From NCBI RefSeq assembly GCF_037126435.1, contig NZ_CP147020.1:2097293-2161292 (forward strand): a stretch of 64,000 nucleotides of DNA, given 5' to 3'. The notes beneath the pieces were generated by a model that had not been told where the DNA came from, searched no databases, and worked only from the letters and a program-made list of their open reading frames with translations. This DNA comes from Bernardetia sp. ABR2-2B (GTDB taxonomy: Bacteria; Bacteroidota; Bacteroidia; Cytophagales; Bernardetiaceae). Every line of letters begins with the position of its first letter. The stretch's first letter is position 1. The position numbers and the translations under genes are program-made. Below are positions 13,578-23,126 of this stretch, in pieces.

Positions 13578-15794
13578 TTACATTCTTATTCCTGCCAAAA
13601 TCACATCATCAGTCTGCGATTGTGTTCCTTTCCATTCTACAAATTCTTTATCCAAAATTTCTTTTTGTGTCTCCATAGGAAAGTCAGAGATTTCTATTAA
13701 TTTCTGTCTAAATATTTTACTCATATATTTCATTCCTTTTTCTCCTCCAAACTGGTCTTGAAAACCATCAGAGTAAAGATAAAATATATCTCCTTTTTGA
13801 TACGTAATTTCGTGCATAGAAAATGATTTTGCCTTTCTAGTTGAGCCTCCAATAGCAGAAGTAGAACCTTTTGTAAGTAAGTGTTCATTTCCTCGTATAT
13901 GAAAAAGTGGGTTTTTTGCACCTGCAAAATAGGCTTTATTTGTTCCTTCCTCAAAGACCAAAATCACAATATCCATTCCATCACGAATTTGTCTTCCTTC
14001 AGTTTTGCGCTGTGTGGTGGCTGCCGTAATTCGTTTATCTAATTTGTAAAGAATTTCATGAGGTTGCCATGTTTTTTCGTGTCCAACTATTTCTTCCAAA
14101 GAATCTACTCCCATAACTGTCATAAAAGCCCCTGGAACTCCGTGTCCTGTACAGTCTGCCACTACAAATATTTTATATGTCTTTTCTTCTACCTTGATTC
14201 TTTTGAGCCAATAAAAATCTCCACTTACAATATCACGAGGACGAAAGAGTATAAAGGCATTTCCTAATTCTTCTTCTAGAAGCTTTATATCTCCCAAAAT
14301 AGCTCCTTGTATTCGTGCAGCATACGTAATGCTGTCTGTCATTTTTTTGTTTGTTTCTTCTAGCTGATGATTTTTCTTATTGATTTGTTCTTTTTGTTGT
14401 TCTATTTCTTGTGTTCGTTCTATTACTTTTTCTTCCAATTCTTGATTTAGTGTTCTTTGTAATGATTCATTTTCTTGAAGTTGAACAATTAGTTTTTCTT
14501 GAGCTTCTTGTTTTTCTCTTTCATTGAGTTTCATTCTATACCCCAAACCCATCGAAAAAAGCAATATTTCGGCTACAATCCCTACTTGTACGAACGCTCC
14601 TCCAACAGCTCTCGGTACAAGATCTAAGAAGTTCATTATATTTCCAGAAGCTGCACCTAGAATTAGGGCAAACGAACCAGCAATAAAGAAATACGTTAAT
14701 TTTTTATTTACTTTTTTACTTGCTTTTTTGCTATTCAGAATGAACAACAACCAAACTAAAAGAACCAAAATCAGTAAGGCTTGTAATCCGATAGAAAGAA
14801 AATAAAGAATAGCTATTAGCTTTATATCTTTCGTCAAATGATAAAGCATAACAAAAGCAACCACCACAAACTGAACGTAAATAGCAACTTTTATTACCTT
14901 GTCCATCTGTGGAAATAACTCATCTGTTCTTAAAAAAGAACGCATAAACAGAAAATAAAAAGCTACACACAATCCTGCAAAATACCATATATAATGAAAC
15001 AGCTCTCCATTTATTCCATCTAAGGCAAGACTGCTCATTACCATCAAAAACAATCCTGTTCCTAACAGATAAAGAGAGTAGTATAAATAAACTTTTTCTC
15101 TATTAAGAATAAAAATCAGAAAATTATAAAATACCATTATCCAAATAAGCCCCTGAAAGATTCCTTGAGAAAGATTACGATACTTTACATCTTGCTCAAA
15201 TTTATCTTTCTTTATCAACTTCAAATCTGCCTTTATTGGGCGATTATTGATATTTTGATAGCGAATAAATAATGTCTTTCTTGATTTGGGTAGAAAGTTT
15301 ACCCTTACTTTAGTTTGGGAAACTATTTCATCGATATTTCTTTCGGAAGGAGAAACAAAAATGCCATTTCGTTTGTGAGCATATTCATTTAGAGCATCTA
15401 AAGGGTCAAATACATCTACTAGATTCAAATCCTTTCCTAGATTCAAAACCCACTCGTGTTCGTGAGGAAGTGTATTATTGATAGTTATTTTTACCCAGTA
15501 AATACAATTAGAATTCCAGCTTACTGTATCTGAATAAGGTATAAAATCATTTTGTAGATTTACAATCTCTTGAAAGGTCTTTTTTTTGCTACAATCTACA
15601 TACACAAAAGCATAGTTGAGTAAACTATCATGAATGATTCTTTCATTTTTTATATCAAAAACAGCCTTCGGATTTGTATCGAAAGAAGGGTTAATAGTTA
15701 CTTTCTCTACTTTTTCTCTTTGTCCTATCTGGCAAAAAGCATGGTTGAGAGTAAAAATTAGAATACAAGAAAGAAGTAATCTAAAAAATTTCAT
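13578..15794 (-). CDS. 7TMR-DISM receptor with SpoIIE-type PP2C phosphatase
   Basis: This 738-residue sensor has a signal peptide (residues 1-21) and a periplasmic 7TMR-DISM extracellular domain (about 35-200, with the DISMED2-like DTVSWNSNCIYWVKITINN). A seven-helix membrane domain follows (about 210-425), then a coiled coil (425-485) and a C-terminal SpoIIE phosphatase (about 500-738). The phosphatase motifs are visible: FRPRDIVSGDFYWLKR, VADCTGHGVPGAFMTVMG and YLYSDGFQDQFGG. Such proteins relay an outside signal to a partner-switching or anti-sigma system by Ser/Thr dephosphorylation, but no partner STAS protein lies next to it. A good promoter lies at 15832-15853. Confidence 0.92.
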   Translation of the reverse strand: MKFFRLLLSCILIFTLNHAFCQIGQREKVEKVTINPSFDTNPKAVFDIKNERIIHDSLLNYAFVYVDCSKKKTFQEIVNLQNDFIPYSDTVSWNSNCIYWVKITINNTLPHEHEWVLNLGKDLNLVDVFDPLDALNEYAHKRNGIFVSPSERNIDEIVSQTKVRVNFLPKSRKTLFIRYQNINNRPIKADLKLIKKDKFEQDVKYRNLSQGIFQGLIWIMVFYNFLIFILNREKVYLYYSLYLLGTGLFLMVMSSLALDGINGELFHYIWYFAGLCVAFYFLFMRSFLRTDELFPQMDKVIKVAIYVQFVVVAFVMLYHLTKDIKLIAILYFLSIGLQALLILVLLVWLLFILNSKKASKKVNKKLTYFFIAGSFALILGAASGNIMNFLDLVPRAVGGAFVQVGIVAEILLFSMGLGYRMKLNEREKQEAQEKLIVQLQENESLQRTLNQELEEKVIERTQEIEQQKEQINKKNHQLEETNKKMTDSITYAARIQGAILGDIKLLEEELGNAFILFRPRDIVSGDFYWLKRIKVEEKTYKIFVVADCTGHGVPGAFMTVMGVDSLEEIVGHEKTWQPHEILYKLDKRITAATTQRKTEGRQIRDGMDIVILVFEEGTNKAYFAGAKNPLFHIRGNEHLLTKGSTSAIGGSTRKAKSFSMHEITYQKGDIFYLYSDGFQDQFGGEKGMKYMSKIFRQKLIEISDFPMETQKEILDKEFVEWKGTQSQTDDVILAGIRM

Positions 15795-15831
15795 TAAAAG
15801 GGGAAATAATTCTTGATACTAGAAAGATACG

Positions 15832-15853
15832 AATACTTATTTATTACTGCAAA
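15832..15853 (-). promoter_or_regulatory. Promoter of the 7TMR/SpoIIE gene
   Basis: On the minus strand TTTG (15850-15853) is separated by about 10-20 bases of AT-rich sequence from TATCTTTC (15832-15839), where the -7 consensus is TAnnTTTG. The longer TTTTTG run upstream gives alternative -33 placements. The site lies about 40 bases before the ATG at 15794. Confidence 0.4.
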
Positions 15854-15948
15854 AACGAAAAAAATTTATAATTTTGTACTTATCTTATAATCTAGCACTA
15901 TTGTTTTTTATTTTTACTCACTTTATTGGGTTTTGATAATCTTATTCT

Positions 15949-16803
15949 ATGTCTCATTTTTCATTTATTATTCTTACTTTCAATGAGGAAGTACATCTGC
16001 CTCGCTTATTGGAATCAATTAAAGATTTGAATGCCCCTCTTTTTATATTGGATTCGGGCAGTACGGACAAAACCTTAGCAATTGCAGAAGAATATAAAGC
16101 AAAAGTAATTTATAATAAATTTGAAAACCACCCCAAACAATGGGATTTTGCTTTGCATAATTTTGATATTCAGACAGAATGGATTATTGGGCTTGATGCA
16201 GACCAAATTGTTGCTCCAGAACTAAAACAAAAATTAGTAATATTCGATGAACATACAGTAGCTAAAGATATAAATGGAATTTATTTTAATAGAAAAAATT
16301 ATTTTAGAGGACGTTGGATAAAACATGGTGGCTACTTTCCAAAATATTTGCTCAAAATGTTTCGAAAGGGATATGGACACTCCGACCTAAATGAAAATAT
16401 GGATCATCGTTTCGTCGTTGAGGGTAAAACAAAAGTTTGGAAAAAAGGTTTTTTAATAGAAGAAAATACAAAAGAAAACGATATTTCTTTTTGGCTTTCC
16501 AAACATAACAAATATAGCAATCTTGTAGCACAAGAAGAAGTGGAGCGAATCCAAAAACTGCGTTCTCAACATAACACACGCAAGTTTTCAGGAAATCCTG
16601 ATGAAAGAATTGCATTTTTGAAGAATATTTGGTGGAAACTACCTCTTTACTGGAGACCCTGCATTTATTTCGTATATCGTTTCTTTTTTCAGTTAGGTTT
16701 TTTAGATGGAAAGGAAGGACGTATTTTTCACTTCCTACAAGGTTTTTGGTTTAGAATTGTTATAGATATTAAAATTGAAGAATTATTAAAAAATAAAAAA
16801 TAA
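15949..16803 (+). CDS. Family 2 glycosyltransferase (LPS-core WaaE-like)
   Basis: The 284-residue GT-A enzyme starts HFSFIILTFNEEVHLPRLLE and carries LFILDSGSTDKT (nucleotide-sugar binding) and the DxD-like IIGLDADQI. The long C-terminal region (YFPKYLLKMFRKGYGHSDLN) resembles WaaE/KdtX-type lipopolysaccharide-core glycosyltransferases. It would act at the inner face of the cytoplasmic membrane; donor and acceptor are unknown. The next gene (asnB) starts 14 bases downstream, so this begins a three-gene surface-glycan operon. Confidence 0.9.
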   Translation: MSHFSFIILTFNEEVHLPRLLESIKDLNAPLFILDSGSTDKTLAIAEEYKAKVIYNKFENHPKQWDFALHNFDIQTEWIIGLDADQIVAPELKQKLVIFDEHTVAKDINGIYFNRKNYFRGRWIKHGGYFPKYLLKMFRKGYGHSDLNENMDHRFVVEGKTKVWKKGFLIEENTKENDISFWLSKHNKYSNLVAQEEVERIQKLRSQHNTRKFSGNPDERIAFLKNIWWKLPLYWRPCIYFVYRFFFQLGFLDGKEGRIFHFLQGFWFRIVIDIKIEELLKNKK

Positions 16804-16817
16804 TTACGACTTGAATT

Positions 16818-18749
16818 ATGTGTGGAATAAATGGAATTATAGACTTTTCGCTACAAAACAACGTGCATAGAGTAGCTGCTATGAATAAAGCAATGGCACA
16901 CCGAGGGCGTAATGATGAAGGTATTTGGAAAGATGAAACTACAAATAGTGTAACATTAGGACATAGAAGATTATCTATTATTGACCTTTCTAATGCAGGG
17001 CATCAACCTATGCACTCACATGATGGTCGTTATGTGATGGTTTTTAATGGAGAAATTTATAATTACAAATCACTCAAAAAACAACTTAATTATCCTTTCA
17101 AATCAGATTCGGATTCAGAGGTTATTTTGGCAGCTTTTGCAGAGTGGGGAGTAGAATGTATCAAAAAGTTTGAAGGTATGTTTGCCTTTGCAATTTGGGA
17201 TAATTTAGAGAAAAAAATCTTTTTAGTAAGAGATAGATTAGGAATAAAGCCGTTATATTATTACAGAGATGAGAACAAATATGTTTTTTCATCTGAAATG
17301 CGTTCACTTTTGGCTTCTGGGTTTGTCCCGAAAAATTTAGACCATCATAGCTTAGAAGATTTTCTGCGTTATCAGACGGTACATGCCCCTCGCACCATGA
17401 TTGAGAATGTTTGTATGTTGTTACCTGCTCATTATGTAGAAATTTCTGAAACCGAATGGATAGAAAAATGCTACTGGCAAGCTCATCATACTGAGCAAAA
17501 AATAGCTACAAACTACAAGCAAATCAAAAAAGATATTTATGAAAGACTGAATGAAGCTGTCGAAAAACGTTTGGTGGCTGATGTTCCCTTTGGTGCTTTT
17601 CTTTCTGGAGGAATAGATTCTAGTATTATTGTAGGGCTGATGAGCCAGATGTCTAATCAAAAAGTAAAGACTTTTTGTGTTTCTTTTGATGAAGAAGAGT
17701 TTAGTGAAGCTAAATATGCCCATTTAGTAGCTAATAAATTTGGAACAGAACACCATGATATTCGCTTGAAACCGAATGACTTTTTAGATATTATTCCAAA
17801 GGCTCTTTCTGCTATGGATCATCCTAGTGGTGATGGAATAAATACCTATATTGTTTCGAAAGTAACTAAAGAAAAAGGAATTGATATGGCTCTTTCAGGT
17901 TTAGGAGGAGACGAACTTTTTGCTGGTTATGACCTTTTTATGATGCTTAATAAGCTAAACAACAACAAATGGATAGGAAAACTACCTGTTTTTTTGAAAT
18001 CTCATGTAGGAAAGTTGAGACAAAAATATCGTCCTTCTGTTGCCTCTGACAAGCTATTTGGATTACTTTCTCAAAAAGACTGGAAATTAGATTACACTTA
18101 TCCTTTAATACGACAAGTATTTTTGGATGAACGCATTAAGTCATTTTTAAGAAAAGATGAGCTGACTGAAAACAGAGTACGTTCGGCTTTCAAAAGTTTA
18201 GCAAGACAAAAAGACTTTAAAAACCTTCCTTTTTTATCCAAAATTTCGGTAGCCGAACTCTTTACCTATCTACAAAATATTCTTTTGCGTGATGCCGACC
18301 AAATGAGTATGGTACATACATTAGAAATTCGTGTTCCATTTTTAGACCATAAATTGATTGAATATGTCCTTCAAGTTCCAGATTCTTTCAAATATCCTCA
18401 CTCTCCCAAAAAATTATTAACGGATTCGGTAGGCGACTTGCTTCCTTCTGAAGTTATCAATCGTCAGAAGATGGGATTTACTCTTCCTTGGCAAATTTGG
18501 CTTAAAAATGAACTTTTTGGTTTTTGTGATGAACGCATTGAATCTCTAGCAAGTCGTCCTGAATTTAATGAAGAAGGAATTATGAAAGTTTGGAGACAAT
18601 TTTTGGATAATGACCCTAGAGTTTCGTGGGCAAGGGTTTGGAATTTGGTCGTGCTAGAAAACTGGTTGCAAGAACATCAGATTTCAGCTTCTCCGACTTC
18701 TATTATTTCTAATTTGGATTCTAGTTTAATCAAAATAAAAGAAATTTGA
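16818..18749 (+). CDS. asnB: Asparagine synthase (glutamine-hydrolysing) family protein
   Basis: The 643-residue two-domain enzyme has an N-terminal Ntn glutaminase with nucleophile Cys2 (MCGINGIIDF) and SDSDSEVILAAF, then a synthetase domain with the ATP pyrophosphatase loop SGGIDSS (263-269) and SGLGGDELFAGYD. The family makes Asn from Asp, but members inside glycan clusters often amidate uronic acids or other sugar carboxylates. The position between two glycosyltransferases, overlapping the second by four bases, favours a glycan-modifying role. That is inference from context. Confidence 0.92.
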   Translation: MCGINGIIDFSLQNNVHRVAAMNKAMAHRGRNDEGIWKDETTNSVTLGHRRLSIIDLSNAGHQPMHSHDGRYVMVFNGEIYNYKSLKKQLNYPFKSDSDSEVILAAFAEWGVECIKKFEGMFAFAIWDNLEKKIFLVRDRLGIKPLYYYRDENKYVFSSEMRSLLASGFVPKNLDHHSLEDFLRYQTVHAPRTMIENVCMLLPAHYVEISETEWIEKCYWQAHHTEQKIATNYKQIKKDIYERLNEAVEKRLVADVPFGAFLSGGIDSSIIVGLMSQMSNQKVKTFCVSFDEEEFSEAKYAHLVANKFGTEHHDIRLKPNDFLDIIPKALSAMDHPSGDGINTYIVSKVTKEKGIDMALSGLGGDELFAGYDLFMMLNKLNNNKWIGKLPVFLKSHVGKLRQKYRPSVASDKLFGLLSQKDWKLDYTYPLIRQVFLDERIKSFLRKDELTENRVRSAFKSLARQKDFKNLPFLSKISVAELFTYLQNILLRDADQMSMVHTLEIRVPFLDHKLIEYVLQVPDSFKYPHSPKKLLTDSVGDLLPSEVINRQKMGFTLPWQIWLKNELFGFCDERIESLASRPEFNEEGIMKVWRQFLDNDPRVSWARVWNLVVLENWLQEHQISASPTSIISNLDSSLIKIKEI

Positions 18750-19795
18750 AAGTCGTTTATTTACATCGAAAGCCTCGCCAGTTTGGAAACTTTAGTATTG
18801 AATCTTATTTTGAAGATATTCGTTCTTACTTGCCTTCCATTTCAAACAAAGTAGAACCAATTGTTTATCAATCACCTTTTTTTAGTGATGGAATTTTGCC
18901 ACGTATCAAAAATATTCTTGATGCAAAAAAACAAACTCAACAACTCAAGAGTGACATCAATCATATAACAGGCGATGTCCATTTTCTGACAATGGGATTG
19001 AATCCTAAAAAAACAATTCTTACTATTCACGATTGTGCTTTTTTAGAGCAAAACGTTGATTCTATAAAAGGCAAACTAAAACGAAAATTCCTTAAAATCT
19101 TTTGGTTGGATATTCCTGTCAAACAAGCTCGTTTCATAACGGCTGTTTCGGAAGCTACAAAAAATGAAATTATAAAACATACAAATTGTAACCCTAATAA
19201 AATAATTGTCATTCCGACAACCATTTCTCCTAAGTTTATAGAAGCTGCTCAAGATTATACTCCTAAAAAATTTAATTCAGAAAAACCCGTTATTCTTCAA
19301 TTAGGCGCAGCTTTCAATAAAAATTTAGAACGGCTTTTTGAATCTTTAGGAGGCATTAATTGTAAACTTCACATCATTGCACCACTTTCAGAGCATCATT
19401 TCGATCTGCTCAGAAAATTCAATATTGACTACAAACACGAAGATAAGGTAAGTTTTGAAGAATTAATTTTGACTTATAAAAATTGTGATTTGGTTTCCTT
19501 TGTCTCTACGATTGAGGGTTTTGGAATGCCAATCATTGAAGCTCAAACTCTATCAAAACCTATCATTACAAGTAATATTTCTTCTATGCCTTGGGTAGCT
19601 GGTAATGCAGCACATTTAGTAAACCCTTACTCTGTAAAAGAAATAAAAGAAGGAATTTTGAAGATTATAAATGAAGAAGATTACAGAAATAATCTGATAG
19701 AAAAAGGCAAAGAAAATATCAAAAGGTTCAACTCTAAAACTGTTACTAGACAATATGTAGAATTGTATGATAGAATAATGAAAAATGGGGATTAG
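18746..19795 (+). CDS. Family 1 (GT-B) glycosyltransferase
   Basis: The 349-residue protein lacks a signal peptide. It shows the GT4/GT1 pattern: ITGDVHFLTMGLNPKKTILT, then FITAVSEATKNEI, ILQLGAAFNKNLERLFES and the donor-binding STIEGFGMPIIEAQ with Glu residues at the expected spacing. It starts at a TTG that overlaps the asnB stop (TTGA), so translation is probably coupled. It transfers an unknown sugar during surface-polysaccharide assembly. A minus-strand sigma-factor gene converges 20 bases after its stop. Confidence 0.9.
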   Translation: MKVVYLHRKPRQFGNFSIESYFEDIRSYLPSISNKVEPIVYQSPFFSDGILPRIKNILDAKKQTQQLKSDINHITGDVHFLTMGLNPKKTILTIHDCAFLEQNVDSIKGKLKRKFLKIFWLDIPVKQARFITAVSEATKNEIIKHTNCNPNKIIVIPTTISPKFIEAAQDYTPKKFNSEKPVILQLGAAFNKNLERLFESLGGINCKLHIIAPLSEHHFDLLRKFNIDYKHEDKVSFEELILTYKNCDLVSFVSTIEGFGMPIIEAQTLSKPIITSNISSMPWVAGNAAHLVNPYSVKEIKEGILKIINEEDYRNNLIEKGKENIKRFNSKTVTRQYVELYDRIMKNGD

Positions 19796-19815
19796 GGTCA
19801 AGGGATTGAGAATAT

Positions 19816-20400
19816 CTATGCAACATCGTTTTTGAGCTGGTTATATAAATATGCCTTTGCTACATTCCAGTCTCTTTTGACGGTTGCAGACGAAATTTGT
19901 AGTGCATCAGCAGTTTCTTCAATAGAAAGTCCTGCAAAAAAACGACATTCTACTACTTTTCCTTGTCTTTCATTTAGATTTTCTAAAGTAATTAAGGCTT
20001 CATGTAGGCTTAAAATATGTTCCCCTACTTTTTCATCAGCAATTATATGTTCTACTTTCTGAATATCTACATCAATATCTTTTCCACCTCGTTTTTCGGC
20101 CGTTTTCATCTTGGCATAATTTACCAAAATATGGCGCATTGCCTTAGCAGCTACAGCAAAAAAATGCCCTCTGCTTGAGTAATCACTCCCATGTTTGTTC
20201 TCTTGGTCAGATAATTTTATATAAGCTTCATGTACGAGTGCTGTCGTATTGAGTGTATAATTTGATTGCCAACGTACTCTCAGACTATGTGCAACTTTTA
20301 CAAGCTCGTCATAGACAAGAGGAAAAAGCTTTTCCATAGCTTGTGTATCGCCAGATTGTGCAGCCGAAAGAAGTCTCGTTATGGGAGGAATATTTTCCAT
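19816..20400 (-). CDS. ECF RNA polymerase sigma factor, TIGR02999-like
   Basis: The 194-residue protein carries sigma region 2 (LVYDELVKVAHSLRVR, then NTTALVHEAYIKLSD) and region 4 (RQGKVVECRFFAGLSIEETA, ISSATVKRDWNVAKAYL). The LNTTALVHEAYIKL and FFAVAAKAMRHILV stretches mark the ECF subgroup TIGR02999, common in Bacteroidota and Planctomycetes, which usually lacks an adjacent anti-sigma factor. None is seen here: the nearest upstream gene on the strand is a TPR-like lipoprotein behind a terminator. Target genes are unknown. Confidence 0.92.
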   Translation of the reverse strand: MENIPPITRLLSAAQSGDTQAMEKLFPLVYDELVKVAHSLRVRWQSNYTLNTTALVHEAYIKLSDQENKHGSDYSSRGHFFAVAAKAMRHILVNYAKMKTAEKRGGKDIDVDIQKVEHIIADEKVGEHILSLHEALITLENLNERQGKVVECRFFAGLSIEETADALQISSATVKRDWNVAKAYLYNQLKNDVA

Positions 20401-20444
20401 AATTCTAAATGATACTGTTTTTTGTGTAAATTATCTCTTTAAGA

Positions 20445-20481
20445 AAAACCTTTATTGAAAATAAAATTCAACAAAGGTTTT
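20445..20481 (-). terminator. Terminator of the lipoprotein gene at 20548-21732
   Basis: A 15-bp stem with one mismatch pairs 20445-20459 with 20467-20481. Minus-strand transcription reaches it 66 bases after the stop and then reads U-rich sequence. Its arms share the TATTGAA/TTCAACA core with the hairpin at 29157-29195. Confidence 0.65.
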
Positions 20482-20547
20482 CTCCATAAAAGATACAAGT
20501 AATTGTAAGGTCTTTTTGTTGGTTATCAAATAAATAACGTTTTTATT

Positions 20548-21732
20548 TTAATATCTACTATAAAAACGTCTCATATTTCCTGTAAGTTGGTCATAAATAG
20601 GCTTAAACAACTCTACAAACAAATCTTGTGGAGGTGGAGGAGATACAGGACGCACCTTAATTGCTGCTGTTTGTTCATTATCCAATGCACGTTTGTCTCC
20701 TTGATATGTTCCCCATTCATTTCTCCAAACAAATTCCCCAGGGTATTTATCTTGCATCAATATTCTATTTGTTTTTGCATCTATTACTCTGACATCTAAA
20801 AGACCATTCGAAACTACATACTGCTCGTGATGCGTATAATCTGCCTTTACAGCATCTGTAATTGTTTTTGTAACCCCATCATCAAGACGAACCGTACGCC
20901 TAACACTATCTACTGCCGTTGTTGTTTTTTCTTTCATAAATACTTGCCCAACCGTAAACTCATCAAAACTCATCATCAAGAGTTGGTCTGCACAGCAATA
21001 ATTAGGTGTTTCCCAAGACAGATAAAAGGTTACAAAATCATTCATTCTACGATTTGTATTCAAATATTCCATTACTTGACTTTGCACGAAATCTCTACCC
21101 AAACCAAATGAATTCGGAACTTGAATCGGCTGTACCAAAACTTTTAGAGTAGCTGCATCTTTCGCAGTCGGAATTTGAAGCGCAACATCTTTATAATTTT
21201 TTACCCATTGATTTGCTCTTACAAAATGATAATAGGCTTTCTTTGCATCTTCTCTAGTATTCAAAGACATCAATCTTACTGCTTCATTATAGTTTGCTTC
21301 GGCAGCCTTATCTTTTGCTTTTATTTCTTCAGCTAAATAACTCTTAGGATTTTTGACAATGCGTAGGGCAGCAGGGCTTCTGCGAATTTCATTTCCCATT
21401 TCATTAATTCTTCCATAGCTTTCAGCTATTTTTTCCCAGTTGAGAGGATTTACTTTTGTATCTAGCGTACGTGTTGTTCTCAAATTTTCTTCAACAGCTC
21501 TATAATAGGCTTCTCCTAGCGTATGGCGTGCTTTTTTGTTGTTCGGACTTTGGCGCAACCTATCGACAGCCTTTAGTGTAGCATCATAATAGTTTCCTTT
21601 CTGTAAAGCCTTTTTTCCAGAAGAACAAGCAGAGATTACAAAGAGTAAGACAAGAAAAGCAGATAAAGAAGCAAGAAAAGAGTTAGGATAAAATAAAAAC
21701 CTTGCTGATTTTTTAGGTAGATAAGTTTTCAT
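20548..21732 (-). CDS. Secreted lipoprotein with TPR-like N-terminal half
   Basis: The 394-residue protein has a membrane segment (residues 20-34) and a lipobox ending VISAC. After the lipid Cys come helical repeats of tetratricopeptide type (ALQKGNYYDATLKAVDRLRQ, HTLGEAYYRAVEENL, YNEAVRLMSLNTREDAKKAY). A beta-rich second half follows, with CCADQLLMMSFDEFTVGQ and LLDVRVIDAKTNRILMQDKY. I know no specific family for it. An envelope assembly or binding role is plausible but unproven. It is upstream of the ECF sigma gene on the same strand, separated from it by a terminator. Confidence 0.75.
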   Translation of the reverse strand: MKTYLPKKSARFLFYPNSFLASLSAFLVLLFVISACSSGKKALQKGNYYDATLKAVDRLRQSPNNKKARHTLGEAYYRAVEENLRTTRTLDTKVNPLNWEKIAESYGRINEMGNEIRRSPAALRIVKNPKSYLAEEIKAKDKAAEANYNEAVRLMSLNTREDAKKAYYHFVRANQWVKNYKDVALQIPTAKDAATLKVLVQPIQVPNSFGLGRDFVQSQVMEYLNTNRRMNDFVTFYLSWETPNYCCADQLLMMSFDEFTVGQVFMKEKTTTAVDSVRRTVRLDDGVTKTITDAVKADYTHHEQYVVSNGLLDVRVIDAKTNRILMQDKYPGEFVWRNEWGTYQGDKRALDNEQTAAIKVRPVSPPPPQDLFVELFKPIYDQLTGNMRRFYSRY

Positions 21733-21871
21733 GATTTCTAATAAGTTAGGTAATAGTTAAATTTAGTGATAAAAATCTGTAAAAGTATATTCAAAAATCT
21801 ATGCCAAAATACATTTTTGCATTAAACTAATATTTATCATTAACTAAAACAACAATGAAACCATTTTGGAT

Positions 21872-23008
21872 TTATTTCTTCATCAAAGATTTAACTGATG
21901 AGTCTGCTTTGACTACGCCTTTCAACTCTTCCCAAGTGAATAAAAAACTTGGCATTCCTGCTGCATAAGGAGCAATTTCGTACGGTTGATAAACAAATGT
22001 TATTCCCTTTGCACTTAAAGAAAAATTATCAGTAACTTCTATTTTATCAACTAAATAACCTGCATCTTGAAGCGAAACAGGATTTTCAAAACCTGTATAT
22101 AGATAGGCTTTTTTTATCATTTTCTTCTCTAAGATAGCCAAACCTTTACTATCAAAAATATCTTTCAGTTTAATCTCTTTTCCATTTTTCACATCAATAA
22201 CAAGATAGGTTTTGTTAGAAATTCCATGTGCGCCCCCCATATACATATAATTAGAGAAAGCAATAGTGGCAAAATATTCATCATTAAAAACTATTTCTGC
22301 ATTGCTCTGACTTACCCAGTTTGCAGCATACAAATATTCTTCATCTTGCTCTTTATTTACTTCTAAATATTCTTTGAAGAATGATTTTTTTGAATTTTCA
22401 ATTGTTTCTTTGGCTGTTTGTGATATTTCTTCTGTCTTTACAGATTGATAGTTTTTCAGTAGCTCTTTTATTTTAGCTAGATTACTTCCCTGTGGAACTT
22501 GCTTTGCTTCTACAATTACATCTGAAAAAGTAGCTTGAGGAGTATCTTTTCTGTCTTTGAATAATTTTGTACTATCTTTTGTAGAAATAAATTCGAAACT
22601 AACACTCTCCGAATAATTCTCCACTAAAGAAACAGGAAATACTTTGGTTTTATCTTTATTTTTCCAAGTACCAACAAATGTATTTTGATTTATTTTTCCT
22701 ATAATAATTTCATCTTTATAACCTTCATCATCCAAGGAATATAACTCTATTTCGCCTTGAGTATTCACTTTGCCATTCAAATTTATTGGTAAGTTATACT
22801 TTTTATAATAATAACTCCCAAAGTATTCTTTTCCATCTTGAATCAAATCCATTACGATAGGCAAATTTCCATTTATTGTTCCTGTAAAATGACAATAATC
22901 CGTATGTTTTTGTGGTTGTTGAGCAAGAAGTACAAAAGAATAAAAAACAAATAAAAAAATAAGTAAAAAACGTACAGACAATAGGAAAGTTAATTTCTTT
23001 TTTCTCAT
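21872..23008 (-). CDS. Secreted DUF3298 (RsiV-like) domain protein
   Basis: The protein (378 residues from ATG 23008) starts with a signal peptide (KKKLTFLLSVRFLLIFLFVF...LAQQ). A beta-rich middle follows, then a C-terminal DUF3298 domain visible in GGAHGISNKTYLVIDVKNGK, IKLKDIFDSKG and ITFVYQPYEIAPYAAGMPSF. The DUF3298/DUF4163 pair also occurs in RsiV, where it binds lysozyme; here binding is unknown. I trimmed 24 residues from the longest frame, because the ATG at 23080 puts a non-hydrophobic tail ahead of the signal peptide. It is downstream of the acyl-CoA reductase gene on the same strand. Confidence 0.82.
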   Translation of the reverse strand: MRKKKLTFLLSVRFLLIFLFVFYSFVLLAQQPQKHTDYCHFTGTINGNLPIVMDLIQDGKEYFGSYYYKKYNLPINLNGKVNTQGEIELYSLDDEGYKDEIIIGKINQNTFVGTWKNKDKTKVFPVSLVENYSESVSFEFISTKDSTKLFKDRKDTPQATFSDVIVEAKQVPQGSNLAKIKELLKNYQSVKTEEISQTAKETIENSKKSFFKEYLEVNKEQDEEYLYAANWVSQSNAEIVFNDEYFATIAFSNYMYMGGAHGISNKTYLVIDVKNGKEIKLKDIFDSKGLAILEKKMIKKAYLYTGFENPVSLQDAGYLVDKIEVTDNFSLSAKGITFVYQPYEIAPYAAGMPSFLFTWEELKGVVKADSSVKSLMKK

Positions 23009-23126
23009 AAAAGTAAAATAATAGGTGTTAGATTTGTATATTAGATTGTTAGTGTAGTAGTTTTTAATAAAAAAATTCAACTATTTTTTTAGAAAAAGAA
23101 ACGAATAATTTTAATTATGTTTAGAG

